Origin: Cystobasidium ongulense
Taxonomy: Eukaryota; Basidiomycota; Cystobasidiomycetes; Cystobasidiales; Cystobasidiaceae
NCBI GenBank assembly: GCA_022835595.1
Contig: BQUP01000008.1
Span: 496,001 to 560,000 of the forward strand
Reading direction: 5' to 3'
DNA length: 64,000 bases
The stretch's first letter is position 1. Each line of letters opens with the position of its first letter. Position numbers and translations under genes: made by a program. Below the pieces are notes generated by a model. The model saw nothing but the letters and a program-made list of their open reading frames with translations. It did no database searches and was not told the DNA's origin. Shown here piece after piece: positions 25,326 through 36,713 of the stretch.

Positions 25326-28231
25326 ATGTCCACGGGTGACTCGCCAGATGATGCTCGTGAAAGAGCCGCCATTGCTGAAATGGTAGCCAGAACGGCAGCA
25401 ACAAGCTCGCAGGAACGACAGCAGCACGCAGCGGTGGCATCAGGACACCAGAACACACCGACAGTGGACCCCGTAGACCCAGCAGCTCCCTCTGCGGCAG
25501 GCCCAGCAGCTCCTCCACCAGCGCCTGCAACAACTCTCCCTGCACCGGTCGTTGCAGATCCCTCCGCGTCCTCTCAGCCCGCAATTCAGGCTGCTAAAGA
25601 CGGGTCCAAAAACGATGCTGTCCAAGGTACCGGAGTACACGAGTCGCACATTGCGCGTGAGCTGGGGCTTGGTGTACGCTCGAGAGACGAGCATGAGACT
25701 ATTCAAGAGCAGAAAGATGTACCTACCCGACCTCAGGATGTCTCCACTGGTGCGCCCGTCAAGCAACATGAAGTCGCAGAACAAGAAGCTCTCGACCCAG
25801 ACACCGTCAATACATGGGCACATCCAACTGAAATACCCAGAGAAGTAGTCGAAGGTATAGAAAATGACGAACTATGGAAGATTATAAGAAGGTTCGACAA
25901 GCAAATGTACCATGTCAAAGCTATTCCCGGCCAAAAGAGAGGTCCTTACCCAGAGAAGGAGATGGACCTTGTCAATGCTGTTGATGAAGAGTTCAGCCCT
26001 GATAGGCTTAGATCAAATATGGAAAGGCTATACATCAACTTTGTCGTTGGATCAGCTGCTTTCTTCAAGCACATGGCAAGACTACGCGCTTGGACCGAGT
26101 TCAACAGGACCGCAAGCTGGTGTGCTGTGCGTACCTGCCTACTTTAGATGCATTACATGCTCCAGACTGATCTTCGACTGTCTAATACCCTTAGGCATAC
26201 TTCGCTGCATGGGCTTTGGCTCAAGTCGGAGTATTCATCGTCGGCCTGATAATCCTCCTGATGGTCTATCCACCTTCACGTCATTTCCTTTTCCCACCTG
26301 CTCCTCTATCAATGGTTAGCGCCACCTCTGGTGGTCTACAGAAACCCAAAGCTGGAGACAAGCTCGGATCAAAGGATAGGTGTGTCCTCAACCTTTACAG
26401 TCTATTTCAGTTGGCTGACGTGAGCCACTCTTCATACTTCGTGACTACGGATCAAGTCTCACTGGGGTGCGCACGATTTGGCTTTACGACAGAGCAACAC
26501 TACTGACGCATCTCGACCTCACTAACCTCTTCATCGTATGCAACGCCCTTGTGTGACATTCTTCCAGGCCGCTGAAGCACACAAAGGAGAAGCCGTAGAA
26601 AACGAAGCTACTAATTTCGTCAACGGAATAGCAAGTGTAGCAATGGCCAGTGCAATTGGCAAATCACCCGAAAGTGATGGAAATCAAGCAGCAAAGAAAA
26701 CAAAATTAGATAGTGCATTACCTGATCCTACTGCACTTACTACCGCTACTGCTGAAAGTAAAGCTAGAGCTGGTGGAAGTTTACCCACTGCTGAACACAA
26801 CAAAGCTAAAGATCCTGTTATTGAGTCAATGTGGAAAGCTATGAGACCTGCTATGAGAGGAATTGAGGATTTCTGCGATAATTATGAAAGATGTGCAAAG
26901 TGAGCGCTTTCATTCTCTTTGGCTTCACATCTACCTCAGTGCAGCTCCCTAATACTCGTACTTACTCTCCTACTCTTAGTGCACTCTCACCTACACGCCC
27001 ATACCCTGAACACATACATCGACTACGGCTCGCTGGTGTCCTCCTACCCATCGCACTGCTTACCGCTTTCGTCAAAGTACAATACATGGCACGTGGTGCT
27101 ACCTTTTTCATGGGAGTTGGTTTCTTCAGTCAGCCATACATTACCAAAGGCTGGAGATGGTTCGTTAAGAACTACCCTAACTGGATGGAATTCCTCGAGG
27201 TTCAGAAGTGAGTAATAATTCACCTTTCGATGCTTATAGTGGATTGCACAGCTAAGCCTTACATCTCAGTACCCTACTGGCCGGTGTACCTTCGAACGCT
27301 CAACTCGCTCTCACACTGCTCCGGATTGGTGAAGAACACAATACTCCCCTTCCACCTCCACCTCAGTACACAGAAGCGCCACCCGAGCGAACGCCTACAC
27401 CTGAGATCGAAGACAACCTCCCACCTGTCAACGAAGACTTTGCAGAGCGCGATTTGTCGCATGATCACGAGTTCCACGAGGGAGATGCGACCGAGGTAGA
27501 GGATGATGCGGTAACACAAGAAACATCAGGAGCATCAGACCATATAAAAACGAAGAAACATCGATTCTTGGGTTTCTTGAAAGGAACTGCAAAAGCCGGA
27601 GTTACAGCCACACTTGGTGCCGATAGAGTCAAAGCTTCTATTGGTAGTAGCAAATCAAAACAACGTCAAGGTGTATTACGCAAGAGGCAATACCAAGATG
27701 GACCTTCTATGTTCAAATGTCGTTATGGTGGAAAGAAAGGATGGCTAATGATTGTGAGCGGCGTGAGCCGGCTATTCAATTCGACTGGCAAATTTATCAC
27801 GCCAGTCAAGTTGCACTATTTCTGACTTGTCATCTCTTCTCCTTCCTCCTTTTCAACGAACAGAGCACAAGTGCGACAACACCCTGTATCGCTTTCGTAA
27901 GGGAGAACAAGTTACCGGGAAGCGATGAATTCGATCCACAATTTTCAATTCAAATCCAAGATATACAAGAGCTGAAGAAGCTAGGTGGATTAGGATGGAA
28001 GACTAAGCTTGTTGTCGGCGGTCTACTTGGAATGGAAGTTATCGATGGTATGACTCTTGTCACGCCTCAAGGCGAAACAGTACTCACTGCACTTCCAAGA
28101 CGTGATGAGCTGTTCAATAGACTTATCGCGCTCAGTCAGAACGTAAGTTTTCTGATTCTTTACCTTGTGACGTGATCTTGACACATGCTGATCTTTGCGC
28201 TTCTACTATGCAGAGATGGGATTCCTACTAG
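25326..28231 (+). CDS. DUF3292-like membrane protein with GRAM-like C-terminal region
   Basis: 778 residues from eight exons: 25326-26126, 26195-26379, 26457-26466 (10 nt), 26568-26899, 26980-27207, 27270-27753, 27864-28142 and 28214-28231. Order: an Ala/Pro-rich N-terminus, a conserved block (IENDELWKIIRRFDKQMYHV), hydrophobic segments (YFAAWALAQVGVFIVGLIILLMVYP; LRLAGVLLPIALLTAF and MGVGFFSQP), an acidic Pro-rich linker, then a PH/GRAM-like end (FKCRYGGKKGWLMI, TPCIAFVREN, LVTPQGETVLTALPRRDELFNRLIAL). I recall this layout from fungal proteins carrying DUF3292, function unknown; a GRAM module would suggest lipid contact at a membrane. The 10-nt exon is needed for the conserved DSLTGAAEAHKGEAVENEA run. 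Confidence 0.75.
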
Positions 28232-28586
28232 ATTTTCGGGAAGGTAGATGTTTCAAAGAAGTTGGTCGCTGTTTGCATTAGACACGATAGTCGTTTTGCC
28301 CCCCCTTTCAGACCTGAATAGTTACCAGTACCGTACCGCACGATTATTACTATCGCACATTCACGACCTTGACAGACTCAGATTTTGTAGCTTAGTCATG
28401 TAGTCCCCCAGATACACGCCATTTGGATGAATAAACTTACAAATCCACCTTGCAAGCTGAGTTCCTCACACTTGCCCACCTCGTGGCTGTATTCGATCGC
28501 ACCAGCGTGCACGCGCACCCTCTGCTCTTTGCAATTTGCTCTTTTGCTACCCGTCCTTCTGCCAGTACTTTCTTATCATTACCAAC

Positions 28587-29488
28587 ATGCAGACACCTAC
28601 GACGGCGCAAGGCTTCGTCGACCGATGGCGGGGTGCCAACGTGGATGACCTGCAGCTGCCAGCGGCATTCGCATTGCCAGGAACTGAGTGAGCCTTCGGT
28701 CCTGACTTGTCGGACCGTGGAGTCTACTGACAGGGAACTGCCCTGCTGGGAACACTATCAGATCAATTGGACGTGCCATAGAACGTGAGCTTCTCTCTTG
28801 ATCCTGTTACAGTGAATGTCAAGCTCGAGACAAAGCACATGACCTGATAATAAAACGATCGGATCCAACAATCTATTGTCAATATTCCATATACACAGTC
28901 GCAACCCAACGAGAATTCGATACTTTACCTGTTTTATCACCTGAGAATCGGAAACCTATAGGATATGTGAATATCGAAGAATTATTGGCAAGGCTTGAAA
29001 AAGGTGAATTGAAACCCGAGGATTCCCTACAATCTAGCATGCGCAGGTTTGCTACGAAAAGAGACTATCAAGGTATGCATTCCCATCATGCCTGAAATCG
29101 CTGGTAGTCCAAGAATTTGACAGCCGACCTCCAATCCCAGTTATAACACCGGACACAGGTTAGCTTATCGTTTCCGGCTCTGTCACCCTCACGTGTGCTT
29201 CTGGCTGACGGACATGCATACATACCCTGACAGACCTCGCAGTTTTGGAGCAATTCTTCACAACACACGACTTTGCCATTGTGACGGGTAAGACTATCCT
29301 TCTGGTCGGAGCGAATGCTGCACATTTGCTTATCGTGTTGCAATTCATGTAGATTCCCAACGCAAATTCGTATTGGCCCTCGTGACGAAAGCAGACTTGC
29401 AAAAGTAAGTCAAGCGGGACCGGATGCCTGGTCTATGAGCTAAAGTAGCTTGTGCTGCCACAGATTCGCCGAGCGAAGGAAGCTATAG
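28587..29488 (+). CDS. CBS-domain protein
   Basis: A small protein of 169 residues with a CBS pair, a module that usually binds adenine nucleotides; no catalytic domain is attached. Exons are 28587-28687, 28813-29072, 29141-29158 (18 nt), 29234-29287, 29353-29404 and 29464-29488, giving whole codons. Seen: YTVATQREFDTLPVLSPENR and PIGYVNIEELLARL (first CBS core), then VITPDTDLAVLEQFF and FVLALVTKADLQKFAERR (second core). Similar stand-alone CBS proteins occur widely in fungi. The 18-nt exon provides VITPDT; using the nearer upstream AG instead would bring in a stop. The start was chosen as the first ATG giving a continuous reading. Confidence 0.82.
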
Positions 29489-29589
29489 TGCTGTTCTCGC
29501 TTCTTATTCTGTACTGTCAACCTAAACAACAAAAGTGTATACCCCCCTTCGTTCAACCGACCCAAATGCTACAAGATATAAAGGCCCTT

Positions 29590-32500
29590 TCAACTATTCA
29601 TGTTCTGCTCGCGCTCCAATCCTTCTTTATACGCATGCATGAGCGCCTGAACAGTCTGAACAATCTCAGTCGCCATTCGCCCATTAGCAGCTTCAAAGTC
29701 GTATCGCTTCACATCCCTATCCTTATTCCGCCACACTACGAGCTTGAAACTGCTTGGTGCTCGCTTGGATGTTTTGCAAGCTGCTATCTGGGAGATGTGG
29801 TACGATGCAGTCCTGACGGTTCCGCTGGCCAGCTTGGTGTCGGACGGCATGATATGGATGTAATCGTTGTCGAGCGACAATACGCGCTCGTGTCTTCCTA
29901 GTGGCATCGGCATCTTTCGCTGGACCACATACGACTGCATGACAACGATTTAGTCTGCATACGGCTGCTGAACAAAACAAGAGACTAACCCTGTAGTTCG
30001 TGTTCAAATCCGCAGAGGTCACATATCTCGGCTGCGGAGGCTCTGAAAGGCGTTTGAAGATGGACGCTGAGACAAGTGACATTAGCACTTGAAGAAGACG
30101 CGGCCAAGCGTGGATACTCACCGTTCGGATTAGTATTGACTATACCAGTCTTGGTTCTTGTTCCTGTCGCTGCATTGGCAGCATGAGGCATCGTACTCTT
30201 CCTCTGCAGAGCAAGATGATAAGCGCCTTGCAAGCTCTCGACTGTTCTATCCAGAGGCACGACGATACCCCTGTCCGGCACAACCAGAACCCAATCTCTT
30301 GGGTTGCCGAGGTTACGCTTCTTGCACAACGTCTCGAGGACATCCGCAAGGTACATGTCCAGTGGGACCTTCACTGCAGTAGTCACATCTTCGACTCCTT
30401 TGAGAGGTATTCGAATGCGAACCAGCACAAGCGAGGCTGAGCCACCTGGGTTATTGAAGGACGCCTTCGTCGGTGTACCAGCAAACGACGCGCTAATGTA
30501 CGACGAGCTGCTCATACCTGCCCCGCCTGCAGGAAGGCCGTGCGAAGTAGCAGCAGGTGGCATCAGGCTAGCAGACCCTGTTGTGGTGCCCGGTACTTCG
30601 AGATTCGTAGCACTAGGTTGAGGTGATACTGTAGGTCGCGGGATCCTTCGAATTATACGCGAGGGACGTCTTTGAATCTGCGAGTCACTTTGTTGATAGT
30701 GCTTTGCTTGCGCAGGGGACGCAGGTACGATCGCAAAGCAAGTACCGAAACCTTTAGCGGGTCGTACCCGTTCAGGCGCGGGGAAGTCATCGTCCACTTC
30801 GCCATCTTCGTCTTCATCCGCTATACGCAATACATATTGCGAAGCTTTGAGCTTCACCTGTACTTTCTGACTTTTCTCGTCCCACTTCTCGTCATTATTG
30901 CCCTGTGCATCGGGCAGAAGGCTAGGCTTCCTGTCAGATTCCCAATATTTCCAAAGAGCGCATCCAATGACTTCTTCTACTATCAGATCAGGTTTCAATG
31001 TCATCTTGATCGGCTTTGATGGGTCTTTCGAGAACGGATAATACATGGTGACAACGAAGCTATCAGAATCATCGTTTCGAGGTGGACCGAATCTTCTCTT
31101 CGGTGCTGGAGGTTTCTCCGGTGCAAACAGGGCCCCGTAAAGTTCATTGAAAGGATTGTTCCCAGCACTACTGGAGCTAGAATCTTCTTGTCGAAGCATG
31201 ACAGAAAGTGCTGACTGAGCAGGTGGTGGTGTATGCTGTAAGGCAATCTTCTTGATCGGAAATGAAAGGTAAGGATCGTGATGATGGCTTCGTGAGTGTG
31301 ATTTGTGAGGTGAAGGCCGGGCAAAGCTAGGTGTACCATCGATATTTGGTGCAGCATTGGCAGACTTGGCTAGATTTTGTGTTTCTGCGATGTCGTGGTG
31401 AAGTTTCAGTGGCGAGGCAGTCTCGCCTGGACCCGTTGAGCGCGCTCTTCTCGGCGGTAGGCCTCTACTTGGTGTAGGCAACAAGTCTACAGAAGGCATC
31501 TCGGGCGCTTTGGTGACAGGCGAAGATGTGAGAGATCTGGCTCTGAGCGAATTTGGCGTCTGATTGCCAGGTGTGGTAGTACCTGCCGGAGGAGTAGCCG
31601 TACGCAATGGATGCTGACTATCGGAGCTCCTTGTGCGAGGTAGGCCTGGTGACGGTAATGGCGTATTTGCAGCTGACAGCGAGACAGGGTCTGTTTGAGC
31701 TCGTTGCCGGCGCACAATTTTGCCTGATTTGGTACGGAAGAGCGGTGAGCTACTGTAGCCAGCAGGCGAAGCAGGCATTGAATCTGGACCTTTCAGGCCT
31801 GACAAAGCCGTAACAGGTGATTGAGGGCGAGAACTTGTTGCTGAACGTGATCGAATCCGAGGAGACGTTGGAGTCAAAACCAACCCAGCGGGTAATTCAG
31901 GAGAAGGTGGTATGTTGAGCTTCAACGGCATTCGACCAGATATATTGACTCTTCTCCTTGCTTGCCTTCTAGCACTTTGAGCAGCCTTCAGAGCGGCTTC
32001 TTCACTCAATTGACCTGCAAGAGCAGCTTCACTAGTCTGTGAAGGTTCTCCCAATTCTAGACCAGTCCCTGATAGCTGTTCATTCATCTCCGCAGCTTCT
32101 GCTATACTAGGTAGTACACCTGGGTTGTTGGACGGGGACACGAAGGTAGTCACTCCACCTATGGGAGTAGGAACTCCACTTCCAGGTTGAGAGTTTAAAA
32201 ACACAGAAGGCGACGAGCCATCACCATTAGGCAGCGAGAACTCGAAGTCATCCTCTTCTTCTTCACTGTCGAGCTCCGCTAGACGATCATCTGAAGGGGA
32301 TGTGAGCATCGACAAAGTGTCTGCCTCTTCTAGAGTACCTTTGCGGCGCCTTCTGCCTGGTACGGCTAACCCGGAATTGCGAGCTGCACTGCTTCCTGTC
32401 AGACTTGCAGAGGTTAGGGACTCTTCACGCTGAGAAGCTGATGCTGAACCGCCGTATGATTCGGTGGGAGAATGTGGCATATTTGACTGAGTGATAGCTT

Positions 32501-33553
32501 CCGATAGCGCTCTATCGCTGTATGGTCTGTGTGACTGGTCTTCCCTGCCATTTGCCCCATTCCGGGCATGATGTACGTCATAGCGGCGTCCCGAGCTGGA
32601 TGGCAACATTGATGGAGGCAACTCGGCATTCTGTCCTATAACGCCATCATCTGTGTCGCTTGAGGCGTTGTCAACTTCCTCATCCGTACTTTCATCTTCC
32701 TCCTCGTGATCATATTCGTCGCTTTCGTGCTCTGCATCCTGCTTTGCTAGATTATCGTCGCGAGAGGGGCGGCGCGAAGGCTGTGGTGTGTGGTCGTCGT
32801 ACAAGGAGTGGGTACCGTTCAATTCACCATCTTGCATGCCGTCCTGAAACGTACGGCTGAAGATGCGAAGCAAGTTAGACAACTCGCGATGCAGAAGTGA
32901 CCTTGATCTATTGAACTCACTCTCCATCATCCGGTCGAGGTGTACTGACGGCACTGCCTGGTTCAGAATGTTGATGGCCAAGCTGATGAGGCTTTGCTCT
33001 CCAATTAGTCTTTCTGCCTTTGACACGAATACCAGCAGCGGCACCAGTGCCAGCTCCTTTTTCTCCATGTCTGCCAACAATGGTTGTAGAGTGCGTTAAG
33101 CCTGATGTGGTGCCGACTCCCGTATCAACACCACCACCAAGCGCGGGGAACGGAAGCGGTGGTCCAGCATTACCACGGCTGCGCGAAGCAGAAGAGGCCT
33201 TGTTCAAGCTTCTATCATTGGAATAAGGCGATCGTCTCCCTGCTGCTGCAGCCGCTGTGCTTGTCGAAGGTACAGGTCCTGGAGATCTGGCGAGTCCAAA
33301 GTCGGGAACCTGTTCAGCAGTGAGGCCGGCGTAGAAAGCGTGCTGGGAGAGGACAGAGGTGGGCGTTGGCTGCACGAGGTGCGAGGTCGAGTGAGCCGAT
33401 ATGGGTGCGTCTAGCCTGAGGAATGCAAGGCGTAGTGACTGCAGGAAGTAGCTGTCGTTGCGTGGTGTGGTGGATCATGATCGTCAGCATGTAGTCTAGC
33501 ATCAATCCATACACTTTATGAGCAACCCACTCCTGGTCGGTGAGCAGCGACAT
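29590..33553 (-). CDS. AVO1: TORC2 subunit Sin1/Avo1
   Basis: A scaffold of TOR complex 2 that recruits AGC-kinase substrates at the plasma membrane. It has 1237 residues from exons 33515-33553, 32921-33438, 30122-32856, 29990-30066 and 29590-29934. The N-terminus (MSLLTDQEWVAHKSLRLAFLR) matches Sin1 starts once the first intron is removed. A CRIM domain lies near residues 785-870 (YYPFSKDPSKPIKMTLKPD, VEEVIGCALWKYWE). A Ras-binding-like ubiquitin fold follows near 990-1080 (LVRIRIPLKGVEDVTTAVKV), and a C-terminal PH domain near 1115-1225 (SYVVQRKMPMPLGRHERVL, VWRNKDRDVKRYDFEA). The 600 residues before CRIM are disordered, with many SP/TP sites. Domain order and motifs make this near certain. 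Confidence 0.95.
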
Positions 33554-33877
33554 GGTTGCATGCTTGTGGTGCTATATGCGATGTGAGCCAGCTCGAGCAT
33601 GCATCGTTGTGAGATGTCGATGATGTGATTGTGATGCAAGCCGGACTCGTCTTCGTCTTCTCTGCTCTGCTCTTCTCCAGCATGCCTCGATAGAGTGGCT
33701 GGACTTGGACAGAGACGACAGCGAGCATAGGCACGCCGACGCGACACCCGTTCAACTAGAGTAGGACTGGTCTCTAGATACGCCCTTTCAACTCCTGCCT
33801 CGTCAGCTGTCAGCGCATCCACTGGCTGGAGCGCGCGTACAAGCCACTCGAGTCCAAGAGACGAGACAATAGCAAGC
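33554..33877. promoter_or_regulatory. Bidirectional promoter between the AVO1-type gene and an unknown gene
   Basis: 324 bases between the two divergent start codons, so the two genes probably share control sequence. No motif stands out. Confidence 0.45.
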
Positions 33878-35149
33878 ATGTCACCTCAGCTACGGTCGCC
33901 CGCTGGCCTGCCTGCACTCGACGTGTTTGCAGGGAGCAGCATCAACAGTCCAACGAGCGAAGAAGACGCGTCGCTGGGGTCTACCTCCAGGCAATACCTC
34001 GATGTCTCCCTGCCCGGAGCAGGATCATCGAGGCGTCAACCACTCAAGCGTACCGCGTCGACAGCAAGTGTCAATGACCACTTCATGGACATGCTCAATC
34101 CGCACAAGCAAGCAGAAGAGATCGCTCGCATGAACGGTTACTCGCGAAAAGGACGGTCGAGCAGCGTGCTCTCGTCGGATTCCGACGATGGCATCGGCAC
34201 AATTGAAGATTGGGAGATAGAGCAGGACAGTCCTGTCGCTGAGATAACTAGCAAGAGACGCCAGATGGAAGAAGAGCAAGACCCGTTCACTGCCACGCCG
34301 CCTGTCTCTACACCTTCCATGATGCTCGATTCAGCAGGACCGTCGTCCAGTCCCACTCTCGCGCTCAAGAAACAGCGTCGGCCTGCTTCTACAGCTGCCC
34401 TTGCACAAGACAGCGACGACGATATGGACGATGCAGATAATAACCCTTTCCTGTCGGCAGCGGCGGGTCCTCCGAAAGCGCCCAAGAAGTCAGGAGTAGA
34501 TCATAAGAAGAAGATATCCTATGTTTTGTAAGTTCTTCTTGATCTCCGTCCAGCTACTCCCTGCTATCGTTTCTGACAGTTTCTCATGCTATTGAACAGC
34601 CGAGGGAAGCGCGTCACGTACGATGCTCCTTTAGATTCTCTCTTCCAAGATGACGAAGATGAAGAGTCCAATATACGCATGAAGTCTGGTCCTAGGGTAC
34701 TCTTCCCATCCCCACCTACTCCAGCGCCAGCTCCTCCAACGACAGTCCAATCCACGCCCCGGAAGGAAGCGTATCTCTCACCTGAAGCGCGTCCTCCGAT
34801 ATCACTGCATCTCATGCAAACACCGCGTCGTCAGCCCCATGTCATTGATGATTCTAGCAATGCAAGCGAGCTTACTCTCGTAGCATCGAGCGATGCGCGA
34901 AGTAACGGCAAGACAGAGGGAGACAGGAAACAAGCACCCATAGCACCTTTCATTCCTCCTACTCCAGCATCACTACCGCAAAAGTCACAGAAGAGCGATG
35001 AACAGCGACGACTCGAAAGAGAACGATTGCAGAATGCTATGAGTGGTATACATGCCGCTCATCAGGCTGTCCACAATGCGCATCGGGGAGAAGGAGCTGC
35101 GGCTACCCAGCAGAGGCAAAGGAGATACGCGCCATATCCACCTCGATAG
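33878..35149 (+). CDS. Unrecognised disordered protein
   Basis: 399 residues from exons 33878-34527 and 34600-35149, joined in phase across a GTAAGT...CAG intron. Most is Ser/Pro/Asp-rich with many SP and TP sites and acidic runs (DSDDDMDDADNNPF). One compact basic segment spans the splice site (KKKISYVFRGKRVTYDAPLD) and looks like a short linear motif region, the best candidate for conservation. The C-terminus has a helical, charged part (EQRRLERERLQNAMSGIHAA). No enzyme or DNA-binding motif is seen. The many proline-directed phosphorylation sites suggest cell-cycle control, which is speculation. It is divergent from the Sin1/Avo1 gene. Confidence 0.65.
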
Positions 35150-36713
35150 TATCTGAACAGCCGACTCGCTGTTCGTCTCGCGTCTGTTGTGGCTGTGTTC
35201 GTACCCTTGAACTACCAATCTAGGATGTGCCCAAACTATTCAGTTTTAAACCAATTATCTGTCAATGTTCAGAAAAACTACACGTCGAATCTTATCTACC
35301 ATCTACGATAGTGCTGAAAAGGCCGAAGGAAAATAACCCGAAACAATGTATACCAAGAACACTCTATAAGTCTCTTCTCAGTCAGCTTGTCGTTGCAAAC
35401 TTAGATCTTATCTATATTCTACACATACTTTTCTCTTACTCACGCTATATGTATGTCACAACCTTTCACGGCAATCTACGTAATGCAGCAAAACGGAGTG
35501 GAAAATTAGGAGTAGCACGTTGTATCTTTTAGAATTGTTACTTCTCTTGGAATATTTGGCCCGCAATGGAGCACACTGGTTAGTCGGTCTGAGCTTACTC
35601 TACCTCTGCGAGCCATTGGTATAGCTTTCTTATTCAACCGTTTCACTTGCTGGCATCGTCGAACAGTCCGTAGATGAGTGAGACTGACAGACAGAACGAA
35701 GGGACTGACTAACTGGCTCCCTGATAGGCCAGCAGGCCTGGCCTATTGTACTATGGATGGTCCTTGTACAGCACGATTTGGTGGCTGTCTGGTCTGACAC
35801 GTCCGACGTCATGTTCGTTTAGGCAGTATAGACCTGCTGATCCTTTTGGTACCTGCATAAATACAAGCTTGTCCTTACTTTACTGTTAATCTTGTCCTCA
35901 CTCAGTATATTTGAGTACTTTATTGAGAGTAAGCCAGTCATGCTCTGCTCCATTATAGTCAGTCCATCCACACCAGCCATCGCTTTGTCTGATGACTGAC
36001 ATCCATGTCTCGATGCAGTTTGCATTCCTCCTCCCCCCGGCCGCCGCTTTGTGCAACGGGAATCTGTAGGTCAATCCAGGCACGTTGGGCGCATACGCTT
36101 GCTGACTATGAGCGTACTCCCAGCTGCGATGTTATCATTAAGTAAGTTCATGCGATTGCTCGCGCCTGAGAGCGGCAACGTTGGCCATTGACCATATTAT
36201 CATTGCAGTATACTCTTGACGTTGCTGGGCTGGATTCCGGGTGTCCTTCATGCGTTATAGTAAGTTATAGGTGTTGCTTGTCCTTCAATTATGTACTTGC
36301 TGACTGCCCCTCCTGCGCAGCTTGATCTTCGCTGTAAGGCACGCGCGTCGTGCAAAGCATAAGCAGCCTCTCTGACTACTTATGTGTCAGCGTCCTCGTC
36401 GGGTCTATGTCTAGGCTGCCCTTATATAGTGTATATGAGACGTATTGTACCAAACTTGATGAGCTTTTTTGAGCATGTAGTCGGGCAGTTCAGGCAATCA
36501 TCCAAGTAAAGCGTCCGGATAGCTGACTGATAGGAGGGCATGAACGTGCGCGACTCGCAGTGTTGCAGTTAGCTGTGTTCCGGGCAGTTGGGCGTAAGTG
36601 AAGCTGAGCGGATGATCAACACGCCACGCGCGACCGCAGCGCCAGCAGGACTCTTGCAGCTATTCCTTGACACGACCAGAAGAGTCAAAGAAAGGATTCC
36701 AAACAGCGACAAG
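35150..36713. other. Intergenic, 1.6 kb, no gene seen
   Basis: Holds the 3' UTR of the preceding gene and the promoter of the decarboxylase gene. Open frames are short on both strands with no recognisable content. A/T content is high around 35220-35560, and a paired GCC/GGC-rich patch (CCAGCAGG...CCTGGCC) lies near 35728-35745. Nothing can be called. Confidence 0.45.

Noticed and set aside
28718-28786. Extra exon in the CBS-domain gene
   Set aside because: It would need a 28-nt intron after it and gives a Cys/Trp-rich stretch unlike the family. One 125-nt intron explains the gene better.
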